Of a DNA stretch of 45,205 bases, positions 41,301 to 45,205 are shown in pieces. The DNA lies in contig CANBOV010000011.1 of the NCBI GenBank assembly GCA_947371275.1, positions 1 to 45,205 on the forward strand. The letters are read 5' to 3'. Source of the DNA: Flavobacteriaceae bacterium. GTDB taxonomy: Bacteria > Bacteroidota > Bacteroidia > Flavobacteriales > Flavobacteriaceae. The position numbers and the translations under genes were made by a program. The notes under the pieces were generated by a model. That model was given only the letters and a program-made list of their open reading frames with translations, did not search any database and had not been told where the DNA came from. Position 1 is the first letter of the stretch. Every line of letters starts with the position of its first letter.

Positions 41301-44300
41301 ACTAAAGTAAAGGGCTTTAACACTTTGTGTGAATCAACGTTGACCAATGTTTTTAGTATAATCACCGTTATACCTAACGGTTGTGCTACCGTTAAGACGG
41401 ATGCTGCACCAAATACACCACCTTTAGATTTAACGCTATGTACTGTCGGTGAATGCAGAACTTTAGTGGCTAATTTTTCAGATGTGCCTTCTACCAGTAG
41501 TTATGCAGTAACTTCGATACCTTATTGTCCCCAAGCTAGTTTTAATGATCCTTCTTATAATCAGGTGAATATTACTGTGGATGATATATGGTCTAGTCCG
41601 ATTACCTTACCTTTTAACTTTTGCTTTTTCAATCAAAATTATACGACCTGTCAAGTGGGTACTAATGGCGTTATCTCTTTTAATAGTAACGCTTGGCCAG
41701 GTAACTGTCCGTGGGCCTATACCGCTACAGTTCCTGGAGCTGGTTTCCCAATTTTAAATGCTATTTATGGCGTTTACCAAGATTTGAATCCTAGTGTGGC
41801 GCCAACAGCTCCAGCAGTTACTAGTGTTAACTGGAAATTAACGGGTACCTATCCTTGTAGAAAATTGATTGTGAATTATGATAGTGTAGCGCAATTTTCA
41901 TGTGGCAATAGTGTTGGACTTCAAACCTCGCAAATTGTATTGTATGAAGTATCTAACATCGTGGAAGTTTATGTGCACAGACGAGTACCTTGTACTGGTT
42001 GGAATAGTGGAAGTGGTGTTATTGGAATTCAAAACACTACTGGATCGCTTGGATATACGCCACCAGGCAGAAATACAGGCGGTTGGTCGGCCTTTGATGA
42101 AGCATGGAGATTTACTCCAACAGGACCAGATGTGCCAGTGACTATCGCGTGGTATCAAGGTGCTACGGCTACAGGTGTACCCATAGGAACGGGAACCACA
42201 ATTACAGTATGTCCTGGAACAACCACAACGTATACATCACAAGCCACTTATCAAGTTTGTGGGGTACCTCAAACAGCTGTATCTAGTGTTACTTTAAATG
42301 TCAATCCAGATTTAACGGGTAGCCCTGTTGATATTGTACAATGTTCTAATAGTTTTGACTTGACTACTAATGATGCTGTAATCTTAGGTGCTTTAGATCC
42401 AACAGAATATGACATTACCTACCATGATAATTTAGCAGATGCTGAAAATAATGGATTTAATCCAATTCCTGATCCGACTGCTTACATTCCAGGAAATACG
42501 CAGGGAACTTATATAGTATATGCCTCTATTTTTCTTAATAGTTATAACTGTAGGATTGTTAAACCATTTAACTGTGTAATTGCTTGTGGCATAGTTCCCG
42601 AAGTAGTTCCTGATTTATATGCTTGTGAAACCAGTTATGGCAGTGGTGTGGGTATTTTTGACTTTGCACCACAGACTCCTATTGCATTGGGAACTAATAG
42701 TCCCGCCGATTATACCATATCCTACCATCATACTTTAGCAGATGCTTTAGCAGGTATTGCAATAACACCAATCAGTGGTTACCTTGGTACTGAGGGAGAA
42801 CAAATTGTCCTTAAAATGACAAAAAATTCAGATCCGACCGTATTTAACACGGAGAACTTTACGCTGCATGTTTATGGTTTGCCAACGGCAAGTATATCGG
42901 GGACTGGAAGTATTTGCAGTGGCGGTACAACACAGGTGTGCTTTAGTGGTACTCCTTCCGCGGTGGTTACCTACACTGATTATATGGGAGCTACTCAAAC
43001 CATTACGTTAGATGCTACCGGGAATGCTTGTGTGACTACGCCATCATTGACCGTCAGTACTTCTTACGATTTGGTTAGCGTAACTAATCCAACAACTAGC
43101 TGTTCGCAAAATCTAACGGGATCGGCTGTGATTACCGTGATATCATTACCAACAGCTATTATATCAGGTTCTACTACCGTATGTGTTAATGATGCTGCAC
43201 CAACAATTACTTTTACAGGATCTAATGGTACGGCTCCTTATACCTTTACTTATACGGATCCTAATGGAGTTCAACAAACGGTTTCTTCTAGTGCCGCTTC
43301 TAATACTGCTACAATTACTGTTGCTACAACTACTGCAGGAAGTTATACTTATACATTAGTTAGTGTTCAGAGTTCGACTACTCCTGCTTGTTCTCAAAAT
43401 CAGACCGGCTCTGCCACTATAATTGTGAATCCATTACCAACCGCAATTCTTACTGGAACAATAGCGGTTTGTTTGAATGATCCAAATCCTTCTTTGACCT
43501 TTACTGGTGCCAATGGAACGGCGCCTTATACCTTTACTTATTTAGACGCCAATAATGTGCAGCAAACGGTAACTTCATCGGGTAATAGTGCATCTATAAG
43601 TGTGCCTTCTTCCCCAGTTGGAGTTTATACCTATACTTTGGTAAGTGTTACAGATTCTAGTGCAACAGGCTGTACTCAAGCACAAGGAGGTTCGGCTACG
43701 GTTACTGTAAATGCTAATCCTGTTATTACTGCGCCTACTCCATATTTAGTATGTGACGACAATAATGATGGTATCTCTTGTTTGTTTGACTTAACCACTA
43801 AAGATGTTGAGATTACCTCGGCGCCAAATGTGGTTGCCTATTATGGTACCTTAACAGATGCTCAGACGGGAGCTACTACGGTATTGACTAGTCCGTATTG
43901 TAATAGTAATCCTGGGAATGAAATAATCTATGTTAGAGTTTATAATCCAGCTACACCAGCCTGTTATAGTATTACTACTTTACAATTGATTGTCAATCCA
44001 ACGCCTCAAGCCAATCCAGTGATTACCGATTATGCGTTGTGTGATTACAACAATCCTGGGGATATGGTAGAGCAGTTTACGTTACATTCTAAAGATGTAG
44101 AGATTAAGAATAGTCAACCTAACGTTACAATCACCTATTATCCAACTCAGGCGGATGCTATAGCACAAAATATTGCTACTGCATTACCTAATTTATATAC
44201 TTCAGGTTCTCAAACCATTTGGTTGAATATTAAAGACAATATTACGGGATGTAATTCGGTTAGTTCGTTTAACTTGGTTGTGAATCCATTACCGGTTGTA

Positions 44301-45205
44301 TTTGTACCGCCTACTATTATTCAATGTAGCAATGGGGTTTCTACCCAAGCACTATTTGATTTGACGGTGAATCATGATGCCGTTATTAATGGAGCGCCGG
44401 GGTTAACGGTAACCTATTATACCAGTTTGATTAATGCACAAAACGCCAATAATCCGATTGCAACGCCAGCTACTTATACGGGTACGCACAATGAAATCGT
44501 TTATATTAGAGTAGAGAATGATAACACAGGTTGTTACAGTACTACGACCCAATTATTACAAGTCACACAAGGGCCATTGGCTATTACACCATTGCCATTA
44601 CATTATTGTGACCCTAATAATGATGGATTTGGCGTATTTGATTTAGACTCGGTTAAAGCTGAAATCGAAGGAGGAGTTATAGATCCTTTAGTGACTATTG
44701 GTTTCTATGAAACCCAGACCGATGCTATTATTAGAGCTAATCCGTCATTGGTTAGTCCGTATCACAACATTAACCCATGGACACAAACGATTTATGTTAG
44801 TGTCTATTATACCTTAACGGGTTGTGCCAATTATGTACAATTGCAGTTGATTGTAGATCCTACACCCGAAGCAACTACCCCAACCGATTACCACTTGTGT
44901 GATTACACGGGAGCAGCTGGACAGGAGCCATTTGATTTGACGACTAAGATTCCGGAGGTATTAGGTTCGATTAACCCAGTGGGTACTCAAGTTACCTTCT
45001 ATACCGATAATGCTGCTGCTCAGAACGGTACCGCTGTGGGACAAATCACCAACGTAACCGGGTATTTGAATACTTCTAATCCGCAAATTATTTATGTCAG
45101 AGTAGAGTTTACCGCTACCCATTGTTATGATATTGTACCGCTTAAACTTATTGTAGACCCATTACCACTGGCTACCCAACCGAATTATCCACAATATTCG
45201 TTGTG
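38385..45205 (+). CDS. Giant secreted multi-domain adhesin (partial, runs off the window)
   Basis: Open from ATG 38385 to the window end, at least 2,273 codons; frame checked by eye at seven points spread along it. Signal peptide MKKMYYLYVLVSMLLINPIF, then a jelly-roll-like domain (NLLTNGDFETG start, residues about 23-205), a SprB-type repeat (about 215-290, AVCTVGNNGSVTATAFGG), Ig/PKD-like modules, two similar beta-sandwich modules (about residues 680-845 and 1060-1245), near-identical Ig-like tandem units, and a C-terminal series of about 95-residue modules of pattern xxLCDxNNDGxxxFDL. This is the build of Flavobacterium gliding/type IX-secreted adhesins; the C-terminal secretion domain would be beyond the window. 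Confidence 0.9.
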   Translation, partial: MKKMYYLYVLVSMLLINPIFSQNLLTNGDFETGTSGVGFVTNGAGYAYLAPAAYGTTSQGKYTVATNPKLVNTTLFISDGDHTTGSGNMLIFDGTSTANSSFWKAGSTGTGVTGLTIGNTYYFSYWIKSISTQVTTVATTANITFTAAPTGASAPVLLSGTTQAPLPALGWRQVIYSFTATASTVTLDLKNTITSTTGNDFALDDFVVTDALTLSYNVTNAVCTVGNNGSVTATAFGGTLPYVSYTLTGPGATNSTNATGIFTNLQPGIYTLSVTDSALPTATTVTLSNVVVGPVITISTSGNNNTTICSGSPITLNAAGSTAAYSWTASPADATLTNPALASPIVTPTTTTTYTVTSTISLCAPISNSVTVTVNPAPSITVTNPTSVCFPATIDITLPAVTSGTTGTLTYWTNNTATTALANPTAITTSGTYYIKGTIGNCSQIKPVVVTIYHPALVIHDPAGVCAPATVNLTLAAVTNGTTGGGTFSYWTDAACTIALATPAAVTASGTYYIKSTVGGCTDIKPVNVTINPQPTASISGTATVCVGQAFVITFTGTPDATVTYKVNGGPNQTIVLDATGSATLSTGVSVNTVYTLVNVISAAPASCTKAVVGSATITVTESVQVSAQSNPGLACTTGITMLTAYGSTFTHATGAVLDPMTGATTLINAATDDTPTAVNTIGFNFVFQGTTYTQFSVSPDGWLSLGGAAATSQPINSITSALNDPKLFPYWDDLATGSNGSVKVLVVGTAPNRIFIVQWNVTIPKNVAGAANSTFQMWLYETTNVIEYHYGAMGVQTSNSISAGYSLDGINYSSITYSNSTATTSFANNTNSSVPSNGTLYGYAPLVSYVWSPIANLYEDAAGTIPYTGDSRTVVYAVNIPTPVTYTVTGTSVSGCQGSDTVTSELYAAPGPDQTICPGNVATITITGSPNSTVTIRNNDTPPITYTVNLGPTGVGIFTTPILQNTVVYEITKVKGFNTLCESTLTNVFSIITVIPNGCATVKTDAAPNTPPLDLTLCTVGECRTLVANFSDVPSTSSYAVTSIPYCPQASFNDPSYNQVNITVDDIWSSPITLPFNFCFFNQNYTTCQVGTNGVISFNSNAWPGNCPWAYTATVPGAGFPILNAIYGVYQDLNPSVAPTAPAVTSVNWKLTGTYPCRKLIVNYDSVAQFSCGNSVGLQTSQIVLYEVSNIVEVYVHRRVPCTGWNSGSGVIGIQNTTGSLGYTPPGRNTGGWSAFDEAWRFTPTGPDVPVTIAWYQGATATGVPIGTGTTITVCPGTTTTYTSQATYQVCGVPQTAVSSVTLNVNPDLTGSPVDIVQCSNSFDLTTNDAVILGALDPTEYDITYHDNLADAENNGFNPIPDPTAYIPGNTQGTYIVYASIFLNSYNCRIVKPFNCVIACGIVPEVVPDLYACETSYGSGVGIFDFAPQTPIALGTNSPADYTISYHHTLADALAGIAITPISGYLGTEGEQIVLKMTKNSDPTVFNTENFTLHVYGLPTASISGTGSICSGGTTQVCFSGTPSAVVTYTDYMGATQTITLDATGNACVTTPSLTVSTSYDLVSVTNPTTSCSQNLTGSAVITVISLPTAIISGSTTVCVNDAAPTITFTGSNGTAPYTFTYTDPNGVQQTVSSSAASNTATITVATTTAGSYTYTLVSVQSSTTPACSQNQTGSATIIVNPLPTAILTGTIAVCLNDPNPSLTFTGANGTAPYTFTYLDANNVQQTVTSSGNSASISVPSSPVGVYTYTLVSVTDSSATGCTQAQGGSATVTVNANPVITAPTPYLVCDDNNDGISCLFDLTTKDVEITSAPNVVAYYGTLTDAQTGATTVLTSPYCNSNPGNEIIYVRVYNPATPACYSITTLQLIVNPTPQANPVITDYALCDYNNPGDMVEQFTLHSKDVEIKNSQPNVTITYYPTQADAIAQNIATALPNLYTSGSQTIWLNIKDNITGCNSVSSFNLVVNPLPVVFVPPTIIQCSNGVSTQALFDLTVNHDAVINGAPGLTVTYYTSLINAQNANNPIATPATYTGTHNEIVYIRVENDNTGCYSTTTQLLQVTQGPLAITPLPLHYCDPNNDGFGVFDLDSVKAEIEGGVIDPLVTIGFYETQTDAIIRANPSLVSPYHNINPWTQTIYVSVYYTLTGCANYVQLQLIVDPTPEATTPTDYHLCDYTGAAGQEPFDLTTKIPEVLGSINPVGTQVTFYTDNAAAQNGTAVGQITNVTGYLNTSNPQIIYVRVEFTATHCYDIVPLKLIVDPLPLATQPNYPQYSL
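42882..43724 (+). repeat. Three tandem Ig-like coding repeats in the adhesin
   Basis: Units beginning PTASISG (about 42882), PTAIISG (about 43149) and PTAILTG (about 43437), 89 and 96 residues apart. The last two are nearly the same in layout, sharing VCVND/VCLND, FTGxNGTAPYTFTY and YTYTLVSV. An older relative starts near 39994. Confidence 0.8.
43741..45205 (+). repeat. Series of CDxNNDG...FDL modules in the adhesin
   Basis: Module starts near 43747, 44029, 44311, 44594, 44893 and 45190, i.e. periods of about 280-300 bp. Each opens with a Cys-Asp dipeptide in LVCDDNNDG, ALCDYNNPG, HYCDPNNDG or HLCDYTG (the third has QCSNGV), then (F)DL, and ends with xIYVRV and LQLIV. Confidence 0.8.

Overview
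The window looks like a chromosomal piece of a Flavobacterium-type bacterium (Bacteroidota, Flavobacteriia). Grounds: low GC; promoters with the Bacteroidota -7 element TAnnTTTG; OmpA/TSP3 outer-membrane protein; low-affinity iron permease and YtxH small genes; GH130 plus glycosyltransferase fusion; a ddl/PASTA/rluD neighbourhood; and a very long secreted multi-domain adhesin of the gliding/type IX secretion kind. I recognised no tRNA, rRNA, CRISPR array, prophage or insertion sequence.

Region 1 (about 1-18,100) is almost entirely leftward and reads as an envelope/general stress island. It holds small membrane and lipoprotein stress genes (YtxH, holin-like, lmo0937-like), an iron-permease-like protein, an Mla-type lipid transport set (MCE protein, ATPase, permease), Dps, a glycosyltransferase fused to a toroid-like domain, a GH130 phosphorylase, an OmpA/TSP3 protein, a release-factor-like protein, a short DUF892-like protein, and a regulatory operon (AraC-type regulator, hybrid histidine kinase, lone receiver) next to a second AraC-type paralogue. 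Eight promoters in this region share one architecture: GTGKGAATNATAYAA, then a second RTAYAA core exactly 21 bp downstream of the first, then an (A)CCTTTG -7 element about 26 bp further on, at the same offset within one base. Seven face left and one, at the left edge, faces right. One drives the AraC-kinase-receiver operon itself. This looks like an autoregulated activator regulon and is the main discovery of the window.

Region 2 (about 18,100-38,260) is ordinary housekeeping: a four-TM protein, a proline-iminopeptidase-like lipoprotein, a biotin-dependent acyl-CoA (probably propionyl-CoA) carboxylase operon, a long-chain acyl-CoA ligase, an LTA-synthase-like sulfatase with a phosphatase, an SRPBCC protein, pyrE head-to-head with a Nudix hydrolase, a DEAD-type helicase, coaD-ddl, PASTA-rluD, and folE, cysS, yidD, lgt. 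Clear hairpin terminators separate convergent units, and TAnnTTTG boxes fix several start codons.

Region 3 (38,385 to the window end) is one open reading frame of more than 2,270 codons running off the right edge. It encodes a secreted adhesin built from tandem Ig-like modules.

Motif alignments and residue counts were made by eye; family names come from recognised motifs, not from database searches.
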